Positions 42,534 to 51,902 of a stretch of DNA of 64,000 nt are shown in pieces. Position 1 is the stretch's first letter. The number at the start of each line of letters is the position of its first letter. Made by a program: the position numbers and the translations under genes. Below the pieces are notes generated by a model, which had not been told where the DNA came from, did no database searches, and was given only the letters and a program-made list of their open reading frames with translations. Origin of the DNA: Mesorhizobium sp. ES1-1 (lineage in GTDB: Bacteria > Pseudomonadota > Alphaproteobacteria > Rhizobiales > Rhizobiaceae); NCBI RefSeq assembly GCF_020164785.1, contig NZ_JAIUGX010000005.1, forward strand, positions 62,001 to 126,000, in the 5' to 3' direction.

Positions 42534-43364
42534 TCAGCCCAGCTCCAGAGTGCCGACGGCGAAGACCCGCTCGGCTGCGATCGTTGGAGGCGGGCCAAAA
42601 TACATTCGGGCGGTCTCGAAACCCGGGGACATCCCGCGCTCGGTCAGCTCGCTTGCCAACCCGGCCTGGGCCTCGGGCACATCAATGTGAGCCGGGCCTG
42701 AGCAGCGGTTCGCCAGAGCCGAGAATATGGCTTTGGCCGTATCGAGGTCGATTGCAGATAGCGGGCCGATCTTGAAACCTTCGCGGCATTGACGGGCGAC
42801 GCCGTAGCCACGGACGGAGGTGCCGTCCATATCCACCAGCGCTATGTGCGGTGGGGCGGTCCAGCGTTCGAGGAAGGCTGGCCGGGTGGCCGGGAAGCAG
42901 GTTCGATCGAAGGCTTCGATCCAGGGCAGAAGGTCCGGCGTGATCGTCTTGAGGCTTGTCGGCCATGCCCCGGCCGGCTTCGGCGCGACCTCGCCGCTGA
43001 AGCGGACGGTGCGATACGCCGGCGCGAAGCCCATTCTGCGATAATTGGCCTGTTGGGCCGGGACGCCATCGAGGCCGATCGTCCTGCCCCCGAGCAGCGC
43101 CATGCCCGCGTCCCATACGGATTTGCCGATGCCCTTGCCGCGCATGTCCGGGCGGCAGATGTAGAGGCCGATGAAGCCGAAGTCGGCGTCGTAAGCGACG
43201 GCGGATATGCCGGCGACCATTTGGCCATCGACGACGGCGCCGATGAAGCCGTCCGGGTCGGCGGCCTGGAAGGCGGCAGCGTCGTGGAGGCCCGGATTCC
43301 AGCCTTGGTCGGCAGCCCAGTCGATAAGCGTTTCGATTTCAGCGAGCGATAGGGTCCGGATCAT
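42534..43364 (-). CDS. two-domain GNAT N-acetyltransferase
   Basis: From ATG 43364 (MIRTLSLAEIETLIDWAADQ) the protein has 276 aa; a Met at 43382 is an alternative. An N-terminal GNAT domain has FGFIGLYICRPDMRGKGIGK with the acetyl-CoA loop, and a degenerate second domain follows (FDRTCFPATRPAFLERW, DGTSVRGYGVARQCREGF KIGP in broken form). This is the YitH/DUF1248-type tandem architecture. Substrate unknown. It is convergent to the XRE-cupin gene. Confidence 0.88.
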   Translation of the reverse strand: MIRTLSLAEIETLIDWAADQGWNPGLHDAAAFQAADPDGFIGAVVDGQMVAGISAVAYDADFGFIGLYICRPDMRGKGIGKSVWDAGMALLGGRTIGLDGVPAQQANYRRMGFAPAYRTVRFSGEVAPKPAGAWPTSLKTITPDLLPWIEAFDRTCFPATRPAFLERWTAPPHIALVDMDGTSVRGYGVARQCREGFKIGPLSAIDLDTAKAIFSALANRCSGPAHIDVPEAQAGLASELTERGMSPGFETARMYFGPPPTIAAERVFAVGTLELG

Positions 43365-43586
43365 CGGATCACTTTGTGGCATCAGGCAATGCTGTGTCCA
43401 GAAGCAAAGCTCGCCAGGGCATCGGGCGGCGACGCATGGCCGCGCTCCGCTGGCCTGGTCGTAAGGCCGGCGCAATCAGCGCCTCCACCTGCCTCCAAAA
43501 TGCCGGGTCTCCGACGCGTTGCGCGCGATTCACGATCGGATCACGCAGAGAGCCGCAAAGCATGCGTCATCAAGGAGGAACCCGAG

Positions 43587-44357
43587 ATGACGCTCAACAT
43601 CGACAAGTCGCTGAACGCGGCCGCAGGCAATAATCCGGCTCGTGGCCGAGCACTTTCTTTCATCGCCCCACGGATAAGCCTGCCAGCTGTGCGCAGGGTT
43701 CTGACGGATCGGATGTTTGGTCCGGGCGGCGCCTACAACATCGGAAATCTCCTTGGCCTCTGCCAGGGGGTAACTGTGCAGATCCTTGCATCCAGGGATC
43801 CGAACCAGCTTCCCTGGGCAGGTTCCCCGGCCGCCATAAGCCATTGCCTGACGGGCAATTTCGCCGCCATCGCAATGACCTCGGCTACGGCGATCTTCTT
43901 CGCCAGCGGCGAAGTCTACCATCGCGCCTGGAATGGACGTTCCAGACCCAGCGAAAACCTCAACCGCCTCGGCGATTTCCTGTCCGGCGTCGGCGCCGTT
44001 TTCCTTGGTGTTGCCCTGTTTGAACTTGGCCATCCGTTGCTGGCATTGACATCGGGCCTGCTTCATTCCGTTGGAAAATTCGGCAGTGCCTGCCACCGTC
44101 CGGGTGCCCGCATCCTCAGCTTGCCGGGCCAGAAGTTCGACCTGTTTCGCACCATGGTTCTTCTGAGCCGTCTGCCCGCACTGGTCGCTGCCGGAAACGA
44201 CCTTCACGCCTCGCTGTTTCAGATCGGGAGCGGCGAGCAGCCGCATTGGTCCACCCCTGCCACTCTGTTTGCTTGTTACCTGCTGTGGTCCTGGGCCGAC
44301 CTGCTTCTGTTCCGGTCGAGCCATCCTCGCGCCGCCCATGATCGCGCCGCGAGCTGA
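43587..44357 (+). CDS. polytopic membrane protein, unknown
   Basis: This 256-aa protein starts at ATG 43587, where AAGGAGG lies eight bases upstream. It has about five membrane helices, among them NFAAIAMTSATAIFFASGEV, FLSGVGAVFLGVALFELGHP and a C-terminal FACYLLWSWADLLLF. Two short Cys/His motifs (AISHCLTGN, GSACHRPGAR) may bind metal or haem. I do not recognise the family. It is 36 bp upstream of the LOG gene on the same strand and may share its transcript. Confidence 0.7.
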   Translation: MTLNIDKSLNAAAGNNPARGRALSFIAPRISLPAVRRVLTDRMFGPGGAYNIGNLLGLCQGVTVQILASRDPNQLPWAGSPAAISHCLTGNFAAIAMTSATAIFFASGEVYHRAWNGRSRPSENLNRLGDFLSGVGAVFLGVALFELGHPLLALTSGLLHSVGKFGSACHRPGARILSLPGQKFDLFRTMVLLSRLPALVAAGNDLHASLFQIGSGEQPHWSTPATLFACYLLWSWADLLLFRSSHPRAAHDRAAS

Positions 44358-44393
44358 CCCAACCTCACAATTCAAACTCAACGGAGAGACACC

Positions 44394-45092
44394 ATGTTCG
44401 GATCATCATTCGACAATTCCGCGGAACAGATCGGCCGCTCCTACCCCTCGCAGCGCCGCATCGGCACCATCTGCGTCTTCGGCGGAGCCATGCTTGGCAA
44501 CGACCCCGATCACGCCCGTTGCGCCACCGTTCTCGGCGAGGCGATCGCCGCGGCCGGCATCCGCCTTGTCTATGGCGGAGGCTGTGACGGCCTCATGGGC
44601 CAGGTCGCTATTGCCGCGGCGGAAACGGGTGGCACTGTCGTCGCCATTACGCCCCAGTTCCTGGTCGAGCGGATGAGGATGCTGTCACCGGGATGCCAGA
44701 CGATTTCAGTTCCCGACATGAGTATTCGCAAGCAGCTCATGTTCGACTACGCGGATGCCTTTGTGGCGCTGCCCGGCGGCATCGGTACCGTTGAGGAACT
44801 GACCGAGGTCATGACGCTGCGCAAGCTGGAAAGGCACTGCAAGCCTTTGGTCCTGGCGAATTTCAAGGGTTTCTGGTCGCCACTTCTGAGCGTCTTCGAG
44901 AGCATGTCGGAAGCCGGCTTCATGAACTCGTCAACGCGATGCGGGCAGATGGTGTCGTCAACGCCGGAAGCCATTCTTCCCCTTCTTCAACGCAGCGTCA
45001 GTTTCGAGCAGAACGAAACGCCAAAGCCCGTCCTGCTGCCCACCATGCCCGTCTTGCGCAGATCGCACCTTGCGAGTGCCAGCCCGGCATAG
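44394..45092 (+). CDS. LOG family protein (TIGR00730, Rossmann fold)
   Basis: This 232-aa protein has the LOG core RIGTICVFGGAMLGNDPDHA, LVYGGGCDGLMGQVAIAAAE and the active-site pattern ALPGGIGTVEELTEVMTLRK (PGGxGTxxE). The family cleaves ribose phosphate from nucleoside monophosphates; some members activate cytokinins. The C-terminal 30 residues vary. ATG 44394 has GGAGAGA upstream. Confidence 0.92.
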   Translation: MFGSSFDNSAEQIGRSYPSQRRIGTICVFGGAMLGNDPDHARCATVLGEAIAAAGIRLVYGGGCDGLMGQVAIAAAETGGTVVAITPQFLVERMRMLSPGCQTISVPDMSIRKQLMFDYADAFVALPGGIGTVEELTEVMTLRKLERHCKPLVLANFKGFWSPLLSVFESMSEAGFMNSSTRCGQMVSSTPEAILPLLQRSVSFEQNETPKPVLLPTMPVLRRSHLASASPA

Positions 45093-45216
45093 GTCGAGAG
45101 CCGGGCAGGGCCGGCTTCCGGCGAATACGAATCCCTCGACGATGAAGGGCTGGTCTGACCTGGCCCATCATTTTCAAACCGCATCAAAACCTCAGGAGCC
45201 ATTGCCCGCCGTGGCG

Positions 45217-46104
45217 ATGCGATCAGTCATGTCCAGATTCAAGGCTAATTCCCTGCTGATGCTTGCCGCTGTCATCTGGGGCCTGGGAAATGTCGCCCAC
45301 AAAACCGTATTGGCCCACCTCGATCCCATGACGGTCGTTTTCCTGACCAGCGGGATCGCCGGGCTGGTGACGTTGCCCTTCGCGGTCCGGGAGCGCACCC
45401 CAGCCGCCAAGACTGGCTGGTTCGCAAGTGTGGCCAGGGTGGTCCTGCTGTTTGCGCTGGGCAGTGTGGTCCAGCAATTATCCTATGTCAGCACGACAGT
45501 AACGAACTCCAGCCTCCTCATCAGCGCTTCCACCGTCATCACGCCGGTCGCCGCGTGGCTGATCATGAAGGAGCGCCCAAGCGCACTGATCCTGTTCGTC
45601 GCAGTTCTGACGGTCGTGGGGTCAGCGCTCCTGGCCGGCGGCTTCAATGGTTCGGCAACCGCGGGCGACGCGTTTGCCATCCTGACCGCCACCTGCTTTG
45701 CGGTATGGACGGTGGAACTCGGGCGCCATGTGCAGGCGCATGGCCGACCTGTCGCGACAGCGACCGCGCAGTTCGTCGGAACGGCTGCAGCCACGCTGCC
45801 GTTTGCGCTGCAAGGTCGGGTGACGGTTCCGGCTATCGTGGCGGCCTGGCCCGAACTCCTGATGCTTGGCGTGTTCTCGACAGCTGTCGGCTTTTGCCTT
45901 CAGAGTTCTGCACAGCGCTACACTACCTCGTCTCATGCCGCGGTGATCTGCAGCGGAGAAGGCGTATTCGCCGCCATTTCGGCCGCCGCCCTGCTCGGTG
46001 AACGGCTTTCGCCCGACGGGTTTCTGGGTGCGGGTCTAATTCTCTGCTGTGTGCTGTTCGTCGCCGTCTCGGCGGGGCCGAAGCTCACCGCGGCAGTGCC
46101 GTGA
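45217..46104 (+). CDS. DMT family transporter (EamA)
   Basis: This protein of about 295 aa has ten helices in two EamA repeats: SLLMLAAVIWGLGNVAHKTV, VFLTSGIAGLVTLPFAVRER in the first and AILTATCFAVWTVELGRHVQ, ICSGEGVFAAISAAALLGER in the second. It is probably a metabolite exporter. The start is uncertain: ATG 45217, ATG 45229, or ATG 45142, which would add 25 residues before helix 1. None has a strong ribosome site. Confidence 0.9.
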   Translation: MRSVMSRFKANSLLMLAAVIWGLGNVAHKTVLAHLDPMTVVFLTSGIAGLVTLPFAVRERTPAAKTGWFASVARVVLLFALGSVVQQLSYVSTTVTNSSLLISASTVITPVAAWLIMKERPSALILFVAVLTVVGSALLAGGFNGSATAGDAFAILTATCFAVWTVELGRHVQAHGRPVATATAQFVGTAAATLPFALQGRVTVPAIVAAWPELLMLGVFSTAVGFCLQSSAQRYTTSSHAAVICSGEGVFAAISAAALLGERLSPDGFLGAGLILCCVLFVAVSAGPKLTAAVP

Positions 46105-46219
46105 TCGCTGGCACGGCCCCGCCATTTTCCGCTGCACGGGGCAGGTCTGTTTCTGCTCCCCGATTCGTGCCAAGCTCGGGCCTGGCCGCATTCATCATCT
46201 CCAAAACGAGGTTGCTTTG

Positions 46220-47890
46220 ATGCTCCACGGTGAAACGTCCTCCTTCGAAGCCGCTAACATACCCAACCGGTCGAATCAGAGTTCAGATCACGGGCTGAAC
46301 GACCAGCCGACCTTGCAGGGCATGAGGCTATTCCCGTCCCTCGCGGACATGCCCATCGCCTTGTTCGCGGCAACGGAAAACGAGAGCGCCATAGACCGTA
46401 CCAAGGCGGCCTTGTTGGACATCACAGCTGAAATGGTTGGTCCGATCGACGGCCTCGAAGACCGTGATCTCAGCCCGACACCGGCCGGCTTTACCTATTT
46501 CGGTCAGTTCGTGTTCCACGACATCGTCTTCAGCCAGATATTCGGGTTGCCCCAACCGGCAGGCAAGATCCATCATCTGAAGAACGCGTCCTCGCAAGGT
46601 CTTGACCTTTCAGGACTCTATGGAAGAGGGCCGACCGTCGACGCCCATCTCTACGATTATCCCGATGGAGCAGATTTCACAGCCTGCCGCTTTCCGATCG
46701 GCTTGCCCTGTATGAAGGACACCATGCTTCCGGTCGACCGCAGGGTGGCCCCGGGTCGGGATCTGCCGCGCATCGACATGTCGGGCGGGTTCATCAATGC
46801 CGAGAGCCGGCGGGCGCCCTATCGACCCCTGGTGGCGGATCCGCGAAACGACGACAATCTTGTCCTCTCGCAACTCCTGTGCACGCTCATGTGCATCCAC
46901 AACAGGATCGTGGATCTGCTGCTCGGCAGCGGCACGTCCGATCCAGCGGAAGCTTACAGGCGTGCCAGGATCTACCTGACGTCGGTTTATCGTACCGTGA
47001 TCATCAACGACTATCTCAGAAAGATCCTGGCTCCCGAGATTTGGGATCATTTTTTCGCCAGCGATGACTTCCAAGGCAAGGGTGTTTCGGCACTCGAGAC
47101 ATTCAACGCGCTGCCTTTGGAATTCACGTTCGGGGCGTCGCGCTTTGCCCACGCCATGGTGCGACAGTTCTATGTCGTAAACGACAGCTCGGTCGGAACC
47201 CCGGCCAATTTACGGAAAATGCTGTCCTTCTCCAGCCTGCGCCCGGGTGGGGAGATCCCGATACCGGAGAACTGGGTCGTCGACTGGAGCCGGTTTGCCT
47301 CGGCGGACCCCGAATCCAAAGCTCAAAGCGCCCGGCGCATCTCACCGTTCCTTTCGAAAGAACTTTCTATTGCCGGGCTGAGTGCGGAGTTGAACGGTAC
47401 GGTTCGGCCGGTTGCCTTCATGGATTGCTGGCGCTGTTATGATCTGGGCCTGCCGTCCGGTCAGGATTTGGCGGGCGCGGTGAAGGCCGCTCTGGTCGAT
47501 GATGCAATCGACGTGCCGGTGCTGGCTGGCGATGACATGCTGCCCACGGCGGCTTGCGCCGAACGCTACGTCTACAATGCCGGCCGGCTTCGGGCAGCCT
47601 TGCAACGCAACCCGCAGTTCCTGGCTCAGACGCCTCTCTCCTACTACATCATCCAGGAGGCGTCCGTTCTGGGCGGCGATGGCAGCCATCTTGGTCCGGT
47701 TGGCTCCTATGTCGTGGGCGCCACGATCGCATCCGCACTGTTCAAGGCGCCCGATACGAATTTCTCGTCTGGCAGGCTCATAGCCGACGTGAAGCCGAAA
47801 ACGCTGGCAGGACTGCTCGATCTCAATGATACTGCGAAAGTGCCGGACGAAGTGCTTGTCGGGATGATCAACAGTCAAGGTTTCGAATAG
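46220..47890 (+). CDS. animal-type haem peroxidase family protein
   Basis: This 556-aa protein belongs to the animal haem peroxidase superfamily. It has the distal-side motif TPAGFTYFGQFVFHDIVFSQ (conserved Q, His and Asp; the Asp that often esterifies haem is replaced by Phe), LYGRGPTVDAHLYDYP, and the central DPRNDDNLVLSQLLCTLMCI followed by HNRIVDLLLG. Also present are RTVIINDYLRKIL and PLEFTFGASRFAHAMVRQFY, where the last part is the helix normally carrying the Arg/His contacts. No signal peptide is visible, so it may be cytosolic or leave with a partner. It is 23 bp upstream of the 133-aa unknown gene and near the YcaO gene. Confidence 0.88.
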   Translation: MLHGETSSFEAANIPNRSNQSSDHGLNDQPTLQGMRLFPSLADMPIALFAATENESAIDRTKAALLDITAEMVGPIDGLEDRDLSPTPAGFTYFGQFVFHDIVFSQIFGLPQPAGKIHHLKNASSQGLDLSGLYGRGPTVDAHLYDYPDGADFTACRFPIGLPCMKDTMLPVDRRVAPGRDLPRIDMSGGFINAESRRAPYRPLVADPRNDDNLVLSQLLCTLMCIHNRIVDLLLGSGTSDPAEAYRRARIYLTSVYRTVIINDYLRKILAPEIWDHFFASDDFQGKGVSALETFNALPLEFTFGASRFAHAMVRQFYVVNDSSVGTPANLRKMLSFSSLRPGGEIPIPENWVVDWSRFASADPESKAQSARRISPFLSKELSIAGLSAELNGTVRPVAFMDCWRCYDLGLPSGQDLAGAVKAALVDDAIDVPVLAGDDMLPTAACAERYVYNAGRLRAALQRNPQFLAQTPLSYYIIQEASVLGGDGSHLGPVGSYVVGATIASALFKAPDTNFSSGRLIADVKPKTLAGLLDLNDTAKVPDEVLVGMINSQGFE

Positions 47891-47913
47891 CGGATCTAGC
47901 GGGGGAAGCAGAC

Positions 47914-48315
47914 ATGGTGAAGTTCAAGGATGTGCAGTTCGAAGCGCTTGGCGAATTTATCCGGGACCTGATCAAGGACCCGGCCAAACAAGCGGTCTTC
48001 AGAAATGGAGATCAGCAGGGGATGAAGGATCTGTTGCGTGGGTTTATGACGCCCAGGGACAAGACTTGGGAGGAGATCACCATCCGACCGTACTTCGACG
48101 AGGACCTGGTCGCCAACATCGCCTTTCCCTTCACCGGCGACGTCGAGCAGACGGTTGACACCATTGCGCCGGTGGATGGTCCCGGCGAGGAGTACACATT
48201 TCCCGATCACTACAAGACCGACCCGAACGCCGGGCCAGCCAACCAGATCAAGAAAAATCGTTTGCGTGCCTATCACTGCCGCTTAGGCGACTACGTCATG
48301 TCGCGCTGCAAATAG
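47914..48315 (+). CDS. unknown 133-aa protein, peroxidase partner or possible peptide precursor
   Basis: The gene starts at ATG 47914 with GGGGGAAG upstream, 23 bp after the peroxidase stop. The N-terminus has an amphipathic helix pattern (FEALGEFIRDLIKDPAKQAV), reminiscent in style of Nif11/nitrile-hydratase-type RiPP leaders but not a clear match. The C-terminus has two Cys (AYHCRLGDYVMSRCK). No signal peptide or membrane helix. It could be a substrate or a chaperone of the peroxidase, or a precursor for the nearby YcaO enzyme; these ideas are inference only. Confidence 0.7.
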   Translation: MVKFKDVQFEALGEFIRDLIKDPAKQAVFRNGDQQGMKDLLRGFMTPRDKTWEEITIRPYFDEDLVANIAFPFTGDVEQTVDTIAPVDGPGEEYTFPDHYKTDPNAGPANQIKKNRLRAYHCRLGDYVMSRCK

Positions 48316-48344
48316 GGTCGTGGGCGTGGCTCGGGATCGTTGCT

Positions 48345-50333
48345 TCAGCCCGACTGAGCTGCCAGTTCAATGCCGCTCGCCAGTTTCGCTTGGTCGGCCG
48401 GCAGGCGAATGGGAAAGGCGGTACTCAGCCACTCGACGGCGAGGGCGCGATCGGGCCTGCCCGGGCCTTGCCATGCGGCCGAGAGGTTGCGCAGGAAGCG
48501 CCTGAATTCGTTGCCGGCCTCGCGATTGCGTTTCATCAGGGCCAGGGCCGCAGCCGACCAGCCTGGGATGTCAGCGAACAACTGATCGCACTTGGCCGCG
48601 GCGTCCACGCACCCCTCAAGGTCGCCCGCCAAAAAGGCAATGGTCGCCTGATAGCCGTGATAGTGCGCGCCAGGCATCGGATTGAGTTCGAAACATCGCT
48701 TCGAAAGCTCAAGCGCCCGCTCGTGATATCCCATGAACGAGCTGGCCAGCGCGTAGGCGATCAGCGTCGCGGGATTGCCGGCGTTCTGCTCGTGCGCCAG
48801 GCTGAAGTGGAAATCCGCAAGATCCCAGCGGCGCGCAAGTAGGTGGCTCCAGGCCAGATTGACCTGATTGCGATGGTCGAATGGGTCGAGCAAGACCGCA
48901 CGCTTGGCCAGTTCGAAGGCGCGCGTGAGGTCTTGTCCGATTGAAGGCGCTCCCGGAACAACGATCCAGCGCGAGTTCAGCACCGCTGCAAGGCTCGAAT
49001 AGGCGCAGGATAGATCAGGATCGAGCCGGATCGCCTCCTCGTAGCGGGCGATGGCGGCCTCTTCGGTATCCTTGCGCCACATGATCGAAAGGCGCTGACC
49101 GTCCAGCCAGCAATCATAGGCTGAAAAGTGGTTTGGTGAGTTTTGCGATATGCGGTGCAGCGTGGCACTGGACAAGGCAATCTGGAGCCGCGCGGAAAAT
49201 CGCGCGCAGACCTCGTTGAACGCCGAGCGCCATGACGACGGATCGGAAGGAACAGTCAGGCTGAAGGCTTCCCCTCCTTGCAGGAAGTCGTAGCAGGTGA
49301 TCTCGAACACGGCCGGCAGGTTTGCGTCGATAAGGCGGATAAGCACGCCGATATCCACGTTTTCGCCCGCGGCGACTTGTACCTCCTCGAACGAGATCCG
49401 GCTGGCTTGCAACTCCGTCGACAAAGCCGTCCAATGCCGGAAGCGAGAGATCGAAGCCAGGAGCTCCGTCGCCAGGGCGAATTGAAGATGTTCATTTTCC
49501 GCTTCGCGCCTGGCAATGATGATGGCGATCATCGGCTTGCCCGGAACGCGGCTGTCGTGAGCGCCCTGCGCAAGACTAGGGCCGGTTGCCTGCTTGGCTT
49601 CGTCCTCGCCGGGTTTCAGCGCCTCCATGAGGCGCAGGATCTCTCCTGGCGGCCGCAGATCCATGTCGGCTTTGAGTTCGGCCGCATAGCGCTCGAAGAA
49701 GGCCCGCGCTCTTGCATAGCCGCTTTCCTGACAGACGCGCCGGATGGTCTCCACCACGGCATCATCGAAAAACGGATCGAGTTGCAGAATACACGCCGCG
49801 ATGGACTTGCGCTGTCTCGGGTCCGTCTCGGCCGCCAGCGCGGCTGCCAGCCGTGTGACCAGCCTGTCGGTCATCATGGTCGACTGCATTCTCAGCCAAT
49901 TGTCGAAGACGGGATCGCAGTCATGCAATCCAGCGCAAAGTCCATCCCTGGCTTTCCCCAGCAGCAGCAGGGCCCGGTCGTAATTGCGGTCGTCAAATGC
50001 CTGCTCGAGCTCATCGATGTCGGAGCGTATCGCCGTCGGATCGATGCCAAGGACGAGCTTGTCCACCGTGAGGAAATCGAGCCTGGTTTCGCTTGCCAGG
50101 CGTCTGAGATCCTTGATGCTCTGGCGCAGCGAGCCGCGGGCATGCTCCTCGTCCTGTTCGCTCCAAAGCAAGGCTGCCAGTCGCCCGCGCGTCTCGCGTG
50201 ACCTGCCACTCAGTATGAGATAGGCAAGGATGGCACAGGCCTTCCGCTTGACCAGCGAAAGGGTCTCCGAGCCTTTGCGAAGCTCGAAACCGCCGATTAG
50301 CCTAATCGCCAGACCGTCTGTGGAAATTGTCAA
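48345..50333 (-). CDS. SARP-type transcriptional regulator with BTAD and TPR domains
   Basis: This 662-aa protein starts with a winged-helix DNA-binding domain (IRLIGGFELRKGSETLSLVK, RKACAILAYLILSGRSRETR) and a BTAD domain with about 100-250 residues (RLDFLTVDKLVLGID, ARAFFERYAAELKADMDLRP). The C-terminal half has TPR-like repeats: ARYEEAIRLDPDLSCAYSSL and ALELSKRCFELNPMPGAHYH. The start is a TTG at 50333. SARP regulators are best known for control of antibiotic clusters in actinomycetes; rhizobial ones are less studied. It is divergent (89 bp) from the YcaO gene, so it is its likely regulator. Confidence 0.88.
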   Translation of the reverse strand: MTISTDGLAIRLIGGFELRKGSETLSLVKRKACAILAYLILSGRSRETRGRLAALLWSEQDEEHARGSLRQSIKDLRRLASETRLDFLTVDKLVLGIDPTAIRSDIDELEQAFDDRNYDRALLLLGKARDGLCAGLHDCDPVFDNWLRMQSTMMTDRLVTRLAAALAAETDPRQRKSIAACILQLDPFFDDAVVETIRRVCQESGYARARAFFERYAAELKADMDLRPPGEILRLMEALKPGEDEAKQATGPSLAQGAHDSRVPGKPMIAIIIARREAENEHLQFALATELLASISRFRHWTALSTELQASRISFEEVQVAAGENVDIGVLIRLIDANLPAVFEITCYDFLQGGEAFSLTVPSDPSSWRSAFNEVCARFSARLQIALSSATLHRISQNSPNHFSAYDCWLDGQRLSIMWRKDTEEAAIARYEEAIRLDPDLSCAYSSLAAVLNSRWIVVPGAPSIGQDLTRAFELAKRAVLLDPFDHRNQVNLAWSHLLARRWDLADFHFSLAHEQNAGNPATLIAYALASSFMGYHERALELSKRCFELNPMPGAHYHGYQATIAFLAGDLEGCVDAAAKCDQLFADIPGWSAAALALMKRNREAGNEFRRFLRNLSAAWQGPGRPDRALAVEWLSTAFPIRLPADQAKLASGIELAAQSG

Positions 50334-50421
50334 CTCCGTCGGCTATCGTCTCGTTTCGGCCGATGGATTTAGCCGCTATCCCAACGTAAACAGCAGACGC
50401 TAAAATATTGGAAGAGCCAAG

Positions 50422-51813
50422 TTGCTGTTGCAAGGGCCGCATTGGACAAAGCTCGCGTCCCTGGCGCCACGCGACCTGTCGGTCACGCGGACTGAAGACG
50501 GCTTCACCGGGAGTCGCCGGTCGAGCCCCCGTGATCTCGTCCTGGCGGATCTGGCCGCGACCCTTAATGCCGCGCCTGACAATGGCCTGCCGCTTCTGCG
50601 CTTCGCTATCCGATACGACCTTGGCGTTGAAGTGTTCGACGTTCCAGGCGGTTTCCTGGCAATGTCCAATATCGCTCCCTTCGAACGAAGCGAGGAGCGG
50701 ATTACAGCAAGTGGCAAAGGCCTCGATGCTGCCAGGGCCGTATTGGCTTGCCTGGGAGAGGCCGCGGAGCTTTGCAGCTGGGCCTGCCGAGCCGACGACG
50801 TAGCGTCAGCGCATATCGCATGCCCGGTCGGTGCGATCAGGATCGATGCGGCCGATGTGTTGGGCTTCTCGCCGGAGCAGATAAACAATCGCCACCGCCT
50901 CAGCAGAGTTTGGCGCGGCTGGGATACAATCCCTCCGCCGGATCGGCTGGTCAATCCCGGGCTATGGGTGCAGGTTCAAAGCTTCCATGACGACGCGACC
51001 GCGCTTTGCCCGGCATTTCTTTGCTACGGCCGATTTGGCGACTTCGCCCATGGCGATGCAAGCTTGAACGTCGACTCCAATGGCTGCGCCGCGGGCATGA
51101 CGCGGGCCGATGCGAGGGCTCGCGCCTTGCTTGAACTCGCCGAGCGAGACGCCACCGGCATCTGGTGGCACCGAGGCTGCTTGAGACCGCGGCTCGATGT
51201 CGCGCAGCTTGATGACCAAGGCTTGACGTCTTCTATCAGGCAGCATCGGCTCGACACCGGACGAAGGCTTTGGCTTCTGGATATATCCTCCTTCCGGACT
51301 GCCACAGTGGTCGCGGCGATCAGCGGCGAAGACAGCGGCGAGGGCATGGCCGCCGGCTTCGGAGCCGGCTTCGATGTGAGGAAAGCCGCCAGCTCCGCGT
51401 TTCTGGAATTGGTACAGTCCGAGGCTGCCATGCAGGCTCATGCCGAAAGGATCGAACGGCCCCGCAACAAAACAGTGAGCGCCGACGACTGCCGGATGAG
51501 CCGCTGGAAGAGGTTTGCCGACGTTCGCAATTTCCGTTTCGCCATCGGCAAGCCTGCCGATGGCCTGGGACGCACTGGCGGAGGCAACGTCGAGGACCTG
51601 CTGGACGAAATCACCGAAGTTTGTGGTTCGCGGGTCTGGTTCGCCGACCTTTCCCGACCCGAGATCGGTGTCCCCGTGGCAAAAGCGATCTGCGCGGGGT
51701 TGAGCCATTTCAAGCTGCGCTGGGGCTGCCGCAGAAACGAGGCACCTTCCATCGCCAGCGTTTCGACCAAGAGGCCCGGCAGGCTTTCACAGGCCAGGAA
51801 ACTGTTGATCTAG
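50422..51813 (+). CDS. YcaO-domain protein (cyclodehydratase-like)
   Basis: This 463-aa protein shows the YcaO ATP-binding pattern: ITASGKGLDAARAVLACLGE, AAELCSWACRA, then SNGCAAGMTRADARARALLE and LAERDATGIWW, then AGFGAGFDVRKAASSAFLEL and VQSEAAM. The C-terminal DLSRPEIGVPVAKAICAGLS also fits. YcaO enzymes use ATP to activate peptide amide bonds, giving azolines, thioamides or amidines, or act in RimO-linked S12 modification. The Pro-rich C-terminal tail of azoline formers is missing. No TOMM dehydrogenase or TfuA is visible. The start is a TTG at 50422 with GGAAGAG upstream. Confidence 0.88.
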   Translation: MLLQGPHWTKLASLAPRDLSVTRTEDGFTGSRRSSPRDLVLADLAATLNAAPDNGLPLLRFAIRYDLGVEVFDVPGGFLAMSNIAPFERSEERITASGKGLDAARAVLACLGEAAELCSWACRADDVASAHIACPVGAIRIDAADVLGFSPEQINNRHRLSRVWRGWDTIPPPDRLVNPGLWVQVQSFHDDATALCPAFLCYGRFGDFAHGDASLNVDSNGCAAGMTRADARARALLELAERDATGIWWHRGCLRPRLDVAQLDDQGLTSSIRQHRLDTGRRLWLLDISSFRTATVVAAISGEDSGEGMAAGFGAGFDVRKAASSAFLELVQSEAAMQAHAERIERPRNKTVSADDCRMSRWKRFADVRNFRFAIGKPADGLGRTGGGNVEDLLDEITEVCGSRVWFADLSRPEIGVPVAKAICAGLSHFKLRWGCRRNEAPSIASVSTKRPGRLSQARKLLI

Positions 51814-51902
51814 CGCTACAGGCGCCCATGGCACGGGCCGGATGACATGCTGAGCGGGCCGACGAGCACGGATCGAGAGACTTCTGGCCGGCTGCGTCGG
51901 GA

